Shown here: piece by piece, positions 15,151 to 21,639 of the stretch
Numbering within the stretch: the first letter of the stretch is position 1
Layout of the letters: every line of letters starts with the position of its first letter
Assembly: GCA_017694885.1 (NCBI GenBank)
Contig: JADIMH010000041.1
Span: 1-53,513 of the forward strand
Reading direction: 5' to 3'
DNA from: Candidatus Cryptobacteroides faecipullorum
GTDB lineage: Bacteria > Bacteroidota > Bacteroidia > Bacteroidales > UBA932
Length of the DNA: 53,513 nucleotides
The notes under the pieces: generated by a model
Told to the model about the DNA's origin: nothing
What the model saw: only the letters and a program-made list of their open reading frames with translations
The model's database searches: none
Position numbers and translations under genes: made by a program

Positions 15151-15588
15151 ATGACAGGACAGAGGTTAGATATATATGAGAGCTTCCCTCCTGGGATGCT
15201 GAAGTATCTTCAGGCCTACGGATGGCATTTCAGCAAGAAGATGTGCCAGTGGGCGGTGTCGATGATGAGAAGACACAACCAGTCTACAGGCAAGGAAGAG
15301 CCGCTCGACTTCTGCGACAAGGACAAAATAGCAGATGCCCTCAAAAGGGGTGGCGTCACACTTGATAAAGATGTCGCATATGATGCAGTGTATGTCTATC
15401 ATATGGCAAAGGCTGATTATTTCAAGTCATCAGTTGCTGACGATGTCAGGCTTGCGCTTTTTGTCAAGGATTACATAGATGATCCTGACGGCTATCCGGA
15501 AAAGGCGATGACCCAGTTTTATGCGGACTGCATCGGTAAAGGTATCCCTATCATGTGGGAAGACATGCTCGTGGAGGACGGCAAATGA
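15151..15588 (+). CDS. Conserved phage protein, unknown function (FSKKMCQWAVSMM motif)
   Basis: A 145-residue helical protein. The opening segment YLQAYGWHFSKKMCQWAVSM is of a type I have seen in gut-phage proteins, but I cannot attach a function. The middle has DKDKIADALKRGGVTLD and VAYDAVYVYHMAKADYF, and the end has YPEKAMTQFYADCIGKGIPI. The repeated helical pattern could bind another protein. GGAGG lies 7-11 bases upstream of ATG 15151. Its stop overlaps the next gene's start (ATGA), so the two are coupled and may work together. Confidence 0.6.
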   Translation: MTGQRLDIYESFPPGMLKYLQAYGWHFSKKMCQWAVSMMRRHNQSTGKEEPLDFCDKDKIADALKRGGVTLDKDVAYDAVYVYHMAKADYFKSSVADDVRLALFVKDYIDDPDGYPEKAMTQFYADCIGKGIPIMWEDMLVEDGK

Positions 15589-16007
15589 TATTCCAGCATA
15601 TATATCTTGAGAAATACGACTGGCTGGTGAGTATCTACTATGCTGTAGATACCTACTGGTCAGACAGGATACTTCACGACCTTTCAGAGATAGGATGCAC
15701 GGGTAGAGATTTTTCAAAGGCAAGAATTAACCTCGAGTCAGGCAGGCTCGACACCGGGCTCACATTCTCAAACCCCAGGTTCCGTGAGAGTGTCCTTGTC
15801 ATAGCGTTGACATCAAGTCCTGAGGAGTTCGCGAGCTCGTTCGACCACGAGAAGGGTCATCTTGCAAGACAGATATGCCAGGCGTTCGACATCGATCCTT
15901 ATGGCGAGGAGGCGCAGTACCTTGCCGGTGACATCAACAAGAAGATGTTCCCTGTCGCGAAAAAGTTTCTTTGCGAACACTGTAGGCGTGAGTTAGGTAT
16001 AGCATGA
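15585..16007 (+). CDS. Phage protein with HExxH zinc motif (HEKGH)
   Basis: A 140-residue protein from ATG 15585, the ATGA-coupled start. It contains FDHEKGHLARQICQ at about residue 90, then DPYGEEAQYLAGDI. HExxH followed about 20 residues later by an acidic EEA resembles the zinc site of small gluzincin or IrrE-like peptidases, with the second Glu as a possible third ligand. The substrate is unknown. Near the end is CEHC, a possible extra metal or disulfide pair. This is the second HExxH protein of the prophage. A strong UUCG hairpin terminator begins at its stop codon. Confidence 0.6.
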   Translation: MIFQHIYLEKYDWLVSIYYAVDTYWSDRILHDLSEIGCTGRDFSKARINLESGRLDTGLTFSNPRFRESVLVIALTSSPEEFASSFDHEKGHLARQICQAFDIDPYGEEAQYLAGDINKKMFPVAKKFLCEHCRRELGIA

Positions 16008-16026
16008 AGAGGGCTTCGGCCCTCTT
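16007..16026 (+). terminator. Strong intrinsic terminator with TTCG loop
   Basis: AAGAGGGC-TTCG-GCCCTCTT is a perfect 8-bp stem capped by the very stable TTCG tetraloop and followed directly by six further T. It ends the late/accessory transcription block. Confidence 0.88.
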
Positions 16027-16064
16027 TTTTTTGTGCTTTTTCTCCAAAATATTTTGAAAAAGTA

Positions 16065-16095
16065 TTGCGTTTTTCAAATAAAATGACTATCTTTG
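16065..16095 (+). promoter_or_regulatory. Bacteroidetes promoter (TTG ... TATCTTTG)
   Basis: TATCTTTG (16088-16095) matches the -7 consensus TAnnTTTG. A TTG lies at 16065-16067, 20 bases upstream, as expected for the -33 box. Transcription should start near 16100, giving a leader of about 40 bases before ATG 16140. It follows directly on a strong terminator, so this gene set is controlled separately from the late genes. Confidence 0.72.
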
Positions 16096-16139
16096 TATCA
16101 CAATCGAGGAAGAAAGTTAAACATTTAAAACATAAAGCC

Positions 16140-16412
16140 ATGAGAACATTTTTGACAGAAGCAAACATCAACGATTTCATAGGAAAGAAAGTCAGATTCT
16201 TCGCTCCGTCGGCTGACGGCAATGAGAGCTACACAGGCGTTGCAATCATAAAGGGCATCGACCCTTCAAGGCACTTCCCTCTGGATGTCGAGCACATAGA
16301 GGGCGACAACCTCAGCGGAGCTTTCTTCGACAGCTATTATAGGGATAACGGGTCAAGGGTCTTCTCATATTCAGACGATGACAGGTATGTAAGTGTCGAG
16401 ATTTTAAAATAA
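16140..16412 (+). CDS. Small protein of unknown function with its own promoter
   Basis: A 90-residue protein from ATG 16140, chosen because the promoter at 16065-16095 lies between this ATG and the earlier in-frame codons. It is beta-rich: FIGKKVRFFAPSADGNESYT, GVAIIKGIDPSRHFPLDVEH, and a Tyr/Asp-rich end YYRDNGSRVFSYSDDDRYVS. It is acidic and compact, with no membrane segment. No family is recognised. Being the first gene after the late block and having a host-type promoter, it may be expressed in the lysogen. Confidence 0.65.
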   Translation: MRTFLTEANINDFIGKKVRFFAPSADGNESYTGVAIIKGIDPSRHFPLDVEHIEGDNLSGAFFDSYYRDNGSRVFSYSDDDRYVSVEILK

Positions 16413-16456
16413 GTTAAACATTCAACGCTGCGCTACCGGCATGACGGGCAAATGAT

Positions 16457-16681
16457 ATGATAAAAGGATATAAGGCAGATCAGCTGCAGGAGAGGTGCGA
16501 TGAATACAACCGGAATGGCGTAGAGATGTACGGCGAGGACGCGGAGCAGATGTCCCTCCGGGACTATACCGAGCGCGAGGCAGAAAACGACCCCAACTTT
16601 TTCAGCTGGCTCTTTGACACGGACGAGGAAGTGACAGACGAACAGATGGAAGAGTACCAGGAGTGGCTTGAGGAGCTTTGA
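16457..16681 (+). CDS. Small acidic protein, unknown function
   Basis: A 74-residue, strongly acidic protein (DYTEREAENDPNFFSWLFDT, then DEEVTDEQMEEYQEWLEEL), likely all-helical. Small acidic phage proteins sometimes mimic DNA or inhibit host proteins, but nothing here identifies a target. It lies 1 base before the ribbon-helix-helix-like gene at 16683, and the stop and start are close enough for coupling, so the pair might act together as an acidic partner and a DNA binder. That pairing is inference. Confidence 0.6.
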   Translation: MIKGYKADQLQERCDEYNRNGVEMYGEDAEQMSLRDYTEREAENDPNFFSWLFDTDEEVTDEQMEEYQEWLEEL

Positions 16682-16682
16682 T

Positions 16683-16871
16683 ATGGCAAGCGGCGGAAGG
16701 CGGCCCGGATCCGGGCGCAAGAAGGAGCCTCTGAAGATGGTGAGTGTACGCATCCACGAGGACACCGTAAAAGTCCTTGACACATTGTCAAACGACTTGG
16801 GCATAAGCAAAGGGAAAGTCATAGACCACCTCGTCAGGTGGTATATGGAAGATTCAGTTAAGGAGGGATGA
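16683..16871 (+). CDS. Ribbon-helix-helix-like DNA-binding protein
   Basis: A 62-residue protein from ATG 16683. The N-terminus is a basic Gly/Arg tail (GGRRPGSGRKKEP). Then comes a beta strand KMVSVRIHEDTVKVL and two helices DTLSNDLGISKGKVIDHLVR, the pattern of CopG/Arc-type ribbon-helix-helix proteins. These bind DNA as dimers through the strand. It may regulate the integrase or phage promoters. It sits between the acidic protein and the convergent integrase gene, and its stop codon lies inside the shared hairpin at 16859-16882. Confidence 0.7.
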   Translation: MASGGRRPGSGRKKEPLKMVSVRIHEDTVKVLDTLSNDLGISKGKVIDHLVRWYMEDSVKEG

Positions 16872-16882
16872 TGCCCTCCTTA
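16859..16882. terminator. Shared bidirectional hairpin containing both stop codons
   Basis: TAAGGAGGG-ATGATG-CCCTCCTTA is a perfect 9-bp stem with a 6-base loop. The plus-strand gene stops at TGA 16869-16871 in its loop, and the integrase stop (TAA on minus) is 16880-16882 at its edge. TATTTC follows on plus. Confidence 0.75.
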
Positions 16883-18109
16883 TTTCTTGCCATAAAGCAC
16901 ATAATCTATTATACGCCTGTTGGCCTCGTCCACTTTTTTCCGGTCGAACCTGATGTAAATGTCAGTGACGGAGTTGCCGCCATGACCGAGACCAGCCGCG
17001 ATAGTCTCCTTCGGGATGTCTAGTTCCGCCGCGATGGTCGCCCATGTGTGGCGGCACCAGTACTGTGAGATCTTCGGGAACATGGGATGCCGTGTCACCT
17101 TGCCGCCGAGTCCGTGACGCTCTGAAGGGCCGATCTCCTTCAGGGCCTTGTCCATCCTGCGGAGGAAGTCGAGATAATTGGTCCTAGTATCCATGATGCA
17201 CAACAGATGCCCTTTCCCCGTGTACTTGCGTATCAGTCTTTCTGCTTCAGGTTCAATTTTTACGGAATATGCCTTGTGTGTCTTTGCCCTTATGTATTCA
17301 AGCCGTCCGTTCTGGACAGCCTCCGGGCCTGCGTTCAACAGGTCGACGGCATTCACACCGCAAAGGTAGAACATGAGGACGAAGAGATCGCGGTACTTCT
17401 CCTGGTATTCCTCCACCGGAGTGTTTATGAGCGAGCGCAGCTGCTCCGCCGAGAGCGACCGCTTCGGAGTCGGCTGGCTCTTGATCTTGAATTTCCTGAA
17501 AGGGTAAAATGATGTTACCTCCTCATCGATCGCATAGTTGAATAAGGCCCTGATGTTCCGGAAATGAATTGCCCTTGCATTTGCTGATCTTGCTGTCTGA
17601 GAAAGGAACTTTTCGAAATCGCGGAGCCATTGTAAGTTTATTTCTTCAAATGTCTTATGTCCTATCCCGTTGTCGAATGCTTCCATCCTTGCCAGGGTCT
17701 GCCTGTAGACATTCTTTGTTCCCTCCTTCTCCCGGCTCTCGGTGAACATTTTAAAATATCTGATAAAATTTCCATCTGCATCTGATTTTACAGGATTGAG
17801 GTCGTCAAGTATCATTCTTTTCAATTCTGATACATTTCTTGCTTTACGAATGTTTCCTGATTCTTCAATCCGTATTAGTGCCATTTCCCAGTCATTGAGA
17901 CGGGATGAGAGCACAGTATTGAGATATTGCCTTTGCGGATGCTTTATTACCCTGCACCTTGCCATGTCCCATTGTTCGGGGTTGATCTTTATCCCGGTTG
18001 AATGGGTAGTCGTTTGACCTTTGAAGCACAGTGATATTTTTACTGTGGCAAGAGATCCGCCATTGATTTTTATTGATCGGCAGTCGAGATATAATTTAAC
18101 TGTTGCCAT
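16880..18109 (-). CDS. Tyrosine recombinase / phage integrase
   Basis: A 409-residue integrase that inserts and excises the prophage at the adjacent tRNA-Arg. ATG at 18109 is preferred to the TTG at 18118. Residues 1-100 are the arm-binding domain, about 110-210 the SAM-like core-binding domain, and 220-400 the catalytic domain. Visible catalytic parts are YWCRHTWATIA (the R of the second motif, with Tyr where many have His), LGHGGNSVTDIYIRF (motif His and the nucleophilic Tyr). The first Arg motif reads FYLCGVNAVDLL, with Asn where most relatives have Arg. Reduced or shifted first Arg is known in some Bacteroidetes recombinases (IntDOT). It faces the RHH gene, with a shared terminator. Confidence 0.92.
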   Translation of the reverse strand: MATVKLYLDCRSIKINGGSLATVKISLCFKGQTTTHSTGIKINPEQWDMARCRVIKHPQRQYLNTVLSSRLNDWEMALIRIEESGNIRKARNVSELKRMILDDLNPVKSDADGNFIRYFKMFTESREKEGTKNVYRQTLARMEAFDNGIGHKTFEEINLQWLRDFEKFLSQTARSANARAIHFRNIRALFNYAIDEEVTSFYPFRKFKIKSQPTPKRSLSAEQLRSLINTPVEEYQEKYRDLFVLMFYLCGVNAVDLLNAGPEAVQNGRLEYIRAKTHKAYSVKIEPEAERLIRKYTGKGHLLCIMDTRTNYLDFLRRMDKALKEIGPSERHGLGGKVTRHPMFPKISQYWCRHTWATIAAELDIPKETIAAGLGHGGNSVTDIYIRFDRKKVDEANRRIIDYVLYGKK

Positions 18110-18121
18110 GTCTTTCAAAAA

Positions 18122-18188
18122 TTGCAGGTATTTTGCAGGTATTTTGCTCCAGAATCGTCCCGATTTCGCCCAAAATCGCCCGAAATAC
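18122..18188. repeat. Repeats upstream of integrase, candidate att arm sites
   Basis: TTGCAGGTATT occurs twice in tandem (18122-18132 and 18133-18143) followed by a third TTGC. Next to it, three related GC-rich units are spaced about one helical turn apart at 18152-18188; on minus they read GGGCGATTTT, GGGCGAAATC and GGGACGATTC. Placed between an integrase start and a tRNA 3' end, such repeats are typical arm-type integrase or accessory-factor sites. Confidence 0.5.
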
Positions 18189-18236
18189 CGTTTTTTTTGA
18201 AAGATTTTCAGAGAAAAAACAGGCTTTTTAAAACAA

Positions 18237-18263
18237 ATAAAGTGCTGATATTCAGCACTTTAT
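18237..18263 (-). terminator. tRNA-Arg terminator hairpin
   Basis: ATAAAGTGCTGA-TAT-TCAGCACTTTAT is a perfect 12-bp stem with a 3-base loop. On minus it is followed by TTGTTTTAAAAAG, so it ends the tRNA-Arg transcript, lying 8 bases past the tRNA 3' end and before the integrase. Confidence 0.8.
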
Positions 18264-18270
18264 TTTCCTG

Positions 18271-18344
18271 TGATCCGGTTGGGATTCGAACCCAAGACCC
18301 ACAGCTTAGAAGGCTGTTGCTCTATCCAGCTGAGCTACCGGACC
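18271..18344 (-). tRNA. tRNA-Arg (anticodon TCT)
   Basis: On minus the sequence begins GGTCCGGTAGCTCAGC and ends GGGTTCGAATCCC then AACCGGATCA. The acceptor stem GGTCCGG pairs with CCGGATC (one G-T), the D-arm has AGCTCAG, the anticodon arm is CAGCC-TTCTAAG with TCT in the loop, and the T-arm has the invariant TTCGAAT. CCA is not encoded. The length is 74 bases. It is the likely integration target of the prophage, which lies against its 3' end. Confidence 0.95.
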
Positions 18345-18387
18345 GGCCTTTATCTTTGCTCGATTGCCATGGGAGCGAAAGTGGGTG

Positions 18388-18418
18388 CAAAGATAGTGTT
18401 TTTTATTTGATTGGCAAA
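18388..18418 (-). promoter_or_regulatory. Promoter of tRNA-Arg (TTTG-N19-TATCTTTG)
   Basis: On minus, TTTG (18415-18418) lies 19 bases before TATCTTTG (18388-18395), an exact match to the Bacteroidetes -33/-7 pattern. The -7 box ends 43 bases before the tRNA 5' end. Confidence 0.85.
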
Positions 18419-18447
18419 TGAAAATTCGTTTTACACTGCCAAAAGGA

Positions 18448-19416
18448 TTATTTGCGTGCTTTCTTTATCATACTGGTGGCGATTTCTATTCCGATCACCA
18501 GGATGAAGCCTGCAAGGGCGAAAACGACTGCTCCCCAGATGTGCGGGTCTATCTGGGAGGAGAACATTTCTATTACCGCATCGCTGCCAGTAGTTTCCAT
18601 GAGGGCTGCCGCTTCTGGAAACTGTGAGCATACGATGTCTGCCATGTTGCTCCATGGCCATACTTTTACCAGTGAGCCTATGATGAATCCGGCAAGGATA
18701 AGCAGCGTCGGCCTGTGGTAGTGTTCCAGCAGCCAGTGGAGGAACTTGGAGAAAGCGATGATTCCTATGAGCGCTCCAAGAGCGAACACTATTACCGTTA
18801 TGAAATCCATGAGTTCGCCTTTGCCTGAAACTATGTCGGCGATGGTCCCCATCATGTATTCGTATTTGCCAAGGATGAGCAGAATGAAACTTCCTGATAT
18901 TCCCGGCAGGATCATGGCGCATATGGCGATGGCTCCGCTTATGCAGATGAACCACAGCCCGTCGGGCGTTTCGGTAGGGGAGAGCGTGCATATGACAACT
19001 CCCAAGGCTATACCGAAAGCGAGCTGTATGAAATCTTTGACTTTCCAGTTGTCTATTCCCTTGAGAATGAATATTGAAGAGGCGACTATCAGTCCGAAGA
19101 AGAAGGCCCACGTCTGTATGGGATGAAAATTAAGAAGATACTGCATCAGTTTCGCAAGCGAAAGGATGCTGATAAGGATGCCGGCTATGAGGGAAAAGAG
19201 GAAATTTCCGTTGATATGTTTCCAGAACTGTTTTACCTTCCCTGTGAACAGCAGTCTGACAGCTGTCATGTTAATGGAGCTTATGGAGCCGACGAGCTTG
19301 TCGTAGATGCCTGTCATGAAGGCAATTGTCCCTCCTGAAACACCAGGTATTACATCTGCGGCTCCCATGCAGATGCCCTTGACTGTAACCATCAGGTAAT
19401 TGAAAAAACTTTTCAT
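18448..19416 (-). CDS. DUF368 family membrane protein (PopT-type polyprenyl-phosphate transporter)
   Basis: A 322-residue inner-membrane protein of the DUF368 family. Some members (PopT) have been shown to return undecaprenyl phosphate across the membrane for reuse in wall and surface polysaccharide synthesis. Diagnostic stretches are the N-terminal GICMGAADVIPGVSGGTIAF and the matching internal ICAMILPGISGSFILLILG, an inverted repeat of the fold, with 8-9 hydrophobic segments overall. The C-terminus is basic (SMIKKARK). It is the last gene of a minus-strand cluster (mscL, PfkB kinase, DUF6913-like, this gene), 30 bases after its upstream neighbour. The substrate is assigned by family only. 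Confidence 0.88.
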   Translation of the reverse strand: MKSFFNYLMVTVKGICMGAADVIPGVSGGTIAFMTGIYDKLVGSISSINMTAVRLLFTGKVKQFWKHINGNFLFSLIAGILISILSLAKLMQYLLNFHPIQTWAFFFGLIVASSIFILKGIDNWKVKDFIQLAFGIALGVVICTLSPTETPDGLWFICISGAIAICAMILPGISGSFILLILGKYEYMMGTIADIVSGKGELMDFITVIVFALGALIGIIAFSKFLHWLLEHYHRPTLLILAGFIIGSLVKVWPWSNMADIVCSQFPEAAALMETTGSDAVIEMFSSQIDPHIWGAVVFALAGFILVIGIEIATSMIKKARK

Positions 19417-19446
19417 TAGTCGTGTATGTATAAGTTGCAGAAATGT

Positions 19447-19983
19447 TTAATTCACCGTTGATAATATGGATGTTATCCCCTTGAACAGTTCGGAAGACGA
19501 GCATTCTGACGAGGATGGCGGTGTGACGGTCAGATCGAAAATATTGTTTTCTATGCCGGTGCATCCGACTTTGAATCTGGCAGGCATTGCGCATGCCAGG
19601 AATGATACGGGATAGTCGCACCGTGCGGTAAGATCTATGTAGAGGTCATATTTTTTTTCCAGCAGAGGAAGCAGACGCCTTTTCTTGAGTCTTCCGTACA
19701 GGTTGAGGTCTTTTCTCCGGAATGTGGATGCCGGATCGGTTCCCTTGCCGTTCTTTTTCTCTCTGCGGCTTCTGGTATCGATATAGAAAATCTCAGCCGG
19801 GATTCCGGACTTATGGAAGAAAACATTGATTAAAGACACACAGGAGGAAATGTCATCGTCACTGCTGTCGAGCAGTATGAAGGCACTGTGTATGGCAGAC
19901 AGCGGAATCATGCCTGTCTTGATTCCGGATGCGTATTTCTTCAGGTTTTTCTTGCGTAAAAAGTAATAAAAAGGATTGACCAT
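19447..19983 (-). CDS. DUF6913-like conserved Bacteroidetes protein
   Basis: A 178-residue protein from ATG 19983 (MVNPFYYFLRKKNLKKY). The ORF extends upstream, but that part would overlap the kinase gene. It has a basic N-terminus and alternating helices and strands: SAFILLDSSDDDISSCVSLI, AEIFYIDTRSRREKK, KYDLYIDLTARCDYPVSFLA, AMPARFKVGCTG. This matches proteins I recall as DUF6913 in Bacteroidetes, of unknown function; the fold hint is a glycosyltransferase- or Rossmann-like core, which is not certain. It lies 8 bases after the kinase gene, so they are co-transcribed. Confidence 0.6.
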   Translation of the reverse strand: MVNPFYYFLRKKNLKKYASGIKTGMIPLSAIHSAFILLDSSDDDISSCVSLINVFFHKSGIPAEIFYIDTRSRREKKNGKGTDPASTFRRKDLNLYGRLKKRRLLPLLEKKYDLYIDLTARCDYPVSFLACAMPARFKVGCTGIENNIFDLTVTPPSSSECSSSELFKGITSILSTVN

Positions 19984-19990
19984 AAGGTTT

Positions 19991-20986
19991 TTATTTAGAG
20001 TTGGCCGCAATCAGTTCCCTGATTTCTTTCTTTGCGGCCTTCCATCTCGGTATATCAATCTTGGTGCCAATCACTTCTACTACTTTTGCCGCAATGACGG
20101 ATCCTACCTCGCCGCATACTTTCAGCGGCATTCCGAGAGAATGTGCGTAGAGGAATCCTGCGGCATAGGTGTCTCCGGCACCTGTAGCGTCTACAGTATC
20201 GGCCGGCCAGGCTTCTATATAATGGTATTCGTCGCCCTGTTTGAGCATCGATCCGTCCTTGCCGATTTTTACCACCGCTATGTCGCAGTGTCTTGCCAGT
20301 TCATCCAGGGCATCCCGCGGTTCCATCCTGGTGAAAGACTTTGCTTCGCTTTCGTTGGCGAAGACGATATCTACATATTTGTCGACGATATCGTGCAGGA
20401 ATGCCTCATTGGATTCCACGACATTGTAGGAGGCCATATCCATGGAGATTATGCAGCCTGCCTCTTTGGCCATCTCGACGGCTTTGCGGATGAGATTCTG
20501 GTTCTGAACGAGATAACCTTCGATATGGAAATAGTCGTATCCTTCGAAATACTCTTTCTTCAGGTCATCCGGTCCCAGTTCAAGTGCGGCCCCGAGGTAT
20601 ACCGCAAAAGTCCTTTCTGCATTAGGGGCGGTGATGAATACCATTGCCCTTCCTGAGGAATTCACCCCCTTAAGCAGGGTAGACCTGATTCCGTATTGTT
20701 CCTGATCGCTTTTGAACAGGTGTCCGAGTTCATCGTCTCCGACTTTCCCGATGAATCCTGATTCCATGCCGAAGATTGCAGTCCCTGTAATGGTATTGGC
20801 TGCAGAGCCTCCTGCGACATATTGCACACCCATAGGCTTGAGGGTCTGCCAGATTTTATCACCGGTTTCCATGTCCACATGCTGCATGCTTCCTTTCGGA
20901 AGATGGAACCGTCTGAGAAAAGAGTCGTCGGGAAGCACTGCAAGTATATCTGTCAGAGCATTTCCCATGCCCAGTATGGATTTCAT
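19991..20986 (-). CDS. PfkB-family kinase, adenosine kinase-like
   Basis: A 331-residue ribokinase-fold enzyme that probably phosphorylates adenosine or a related nucleoside using ATP. The second PfkB signature DTVDATGAGDTYAAGF lies at residues 263-278, with the anion hole GAGD and Asp272 as likely catalytic base. The N-terminal MGNALTDILAVLPDDSFL and the sugar-site region VQYVAGGSAANTITG fit the adenosine kinase branch common in Bacteroidetes. Ribokinase or other sugar kinases are alternatives, since substrate specificity is not readable here. It follows mscL by 41 bases on the same strand. Confidence 0.8.
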   Translation of the reverse strand: MKSILGMGNALTDILAVLPDDSFLRRFHLPKGSMQHVDMETGDKIWQTLKPMGVQYVAGGSAANTITGTAIFGMESGFIGKVGDDELGHLFKSDQEQYGIRSTLLKGVNSSGRAMVFITAPNAERTFAVYLGAALELGPDDLKKEYFEGYDYFHIEGYLVQNQNLIRKAVEMAKEAGCIISMDMASYNVVESNEAFLHDIVDKYVDIVFANESEAKSFTRMEPRDALDELARHCDIAVVKIGKDGSMLKQGDEYHYIEAWPADTVDATGAGDTYAAGFLYAHSLGMPLKVCGEVGSVIAAKVVEVIGTKIDIPRWKAAKKEIRELIAANSK

Positions 20987-21027
20987 TTATGAATGTATTA
21001 GAAAGTACTGACTTGCAGAATCCGGAT

Positions 21028-21492
21028 TTATTGCTTTTTCTGCTCTTTAAGAAGGTCGCGGATCTCTTCCAGAAGCGCCACATCGGCAGGTTTGGCTGCA
21101 GGCGCTGCCTTTGTTTCCTCTTTGCTCTTGAAATTGTTGATCAGCTTTATCGCCAGGAATATGGAGAATGCTATAATGGTAAAATCTACGGCTGTCTGTA
21201 TGAAATTCCCGTAATTGAGAGACGCTTCGGCTATCTGTTTGCCGGATTCTGTGGTATGTGCTTCCCTGATTACCCAGCGCCATGACGTAAAGTCCAGGCC
21301 TCCGCTTACAAGTCCTATAAGGGGCATGATTACATCGTTTACGAGGGAGGTTACTATTTTGCCGAAAGCACCGCCGATAACGACACCGACCGCCATATCG
21401 ATCACATTGCCTCTCATTGCGAATTTTTTGAATTCTTCAAGGAATTTACCGGCTTTCCGTCCAGCGTCCTTAGTCACCTTTTCAGTTTTCAT
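21028..21492 (-). CDS. mscL: Large-conductance mechanosensitive channel MscL
   Basis: A 154-residue channel subunit that opens under membrane tension to relieve osmotic downshock. The family core is clear: EEFKKFAMRGNVIDMAVGVV then IGGAFGKIVTSLVNDVIMP form the N-terminal amphipathic helix and the Gly/Ala-rich pore-lining TM1. TM2 is TAVDFTIIAFSIFLAIKLIN. The C-terminal bundle is ALLEEIRDLLKEQKKQ, preceded by a flexible Ala/Pro linker. Size and motif order are normal. It is the first gene of the minus-strand cluster; a -7 box at 21522-21529 lies 30 bases upstream. Confidence 0.97.
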   Translation of the reverse strand: MKTEKVTKDAGRKAGKFLEEFKKFAMRGNVIDMAVGVVIGGAFGKIVTSLVNDVIMPLIGLVSGGLDFTSWRWVIREAHTTESGKQIAEASLNYGNFIQTAVDFTIIAFSIFLAIKLINNFKSKEETKAAPAAKPADVALLEEIRDLLKEQKKQ

Positions 21493-21521
21493 CGTATTAA
21501 TGGTTAAAGAGTTATAATCTG

Positions 21522-21529
21522 CAAATATA
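21522..21529 (-). promoter_or_regulatory. Candidate -7 box for mscL cluster (TATATTTG)
   Basis: On minus TATATTTG matches TAnnTTTG and lies about 30 bases before the mscL start. A TTTA lies 22 bases upstream as a poor -33 element. Confidence 0.5.
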
Positions 21530-21591
21530 CAATAATCATCGTATTTTCTAATAAAGGTCCGGCATACAGGCCGATAAATTGAGAAAAATAG

Positions 21592-21599
21592 TAAATTTG
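21592..21599 (+). promoter_or_regulatory. Candidate -7 box for UPF0104 gene (TAAATTTG)
   Basis: TAAATTTG matches TAnnTTTG and lies 40 bases before ATG 21640. No clear -33 is seen. A perfect hairpin (GCCTGTC-AGAA-GACAGGC, 21602-21619) begins right at the expected transcription start. Confidence 0.5.
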
Positions 21600-21639
21600 C
21601 AGCCTGTCAGAAGACAGGCAACAGGTTTTTTGTTTTAAG

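Larger units (their letters stand above)
1..18271. mobile_element. Prophage, siphovirus-like, right-hand part (left end outside window)
   Basis: Late genes for capsid, neck, tail, tail fibre and lysis run in order on plus, followed by accessory genes and a convergent minus-strand tyrosine integrase whose upstream region abuts the 3' end of tRNA-Arg. This is the usual layout of an element integrated in a tRNA gene. The right boundary is inferred to lie between about 18120 and 18275; the exact att core cannot be set because the other end is not in the window. Terminase, portal, protease, replication and repressor genes are not seen and would lie to the left. Reading frames are intact throughout, so the element may still be functional. 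Confidence 0.93.
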
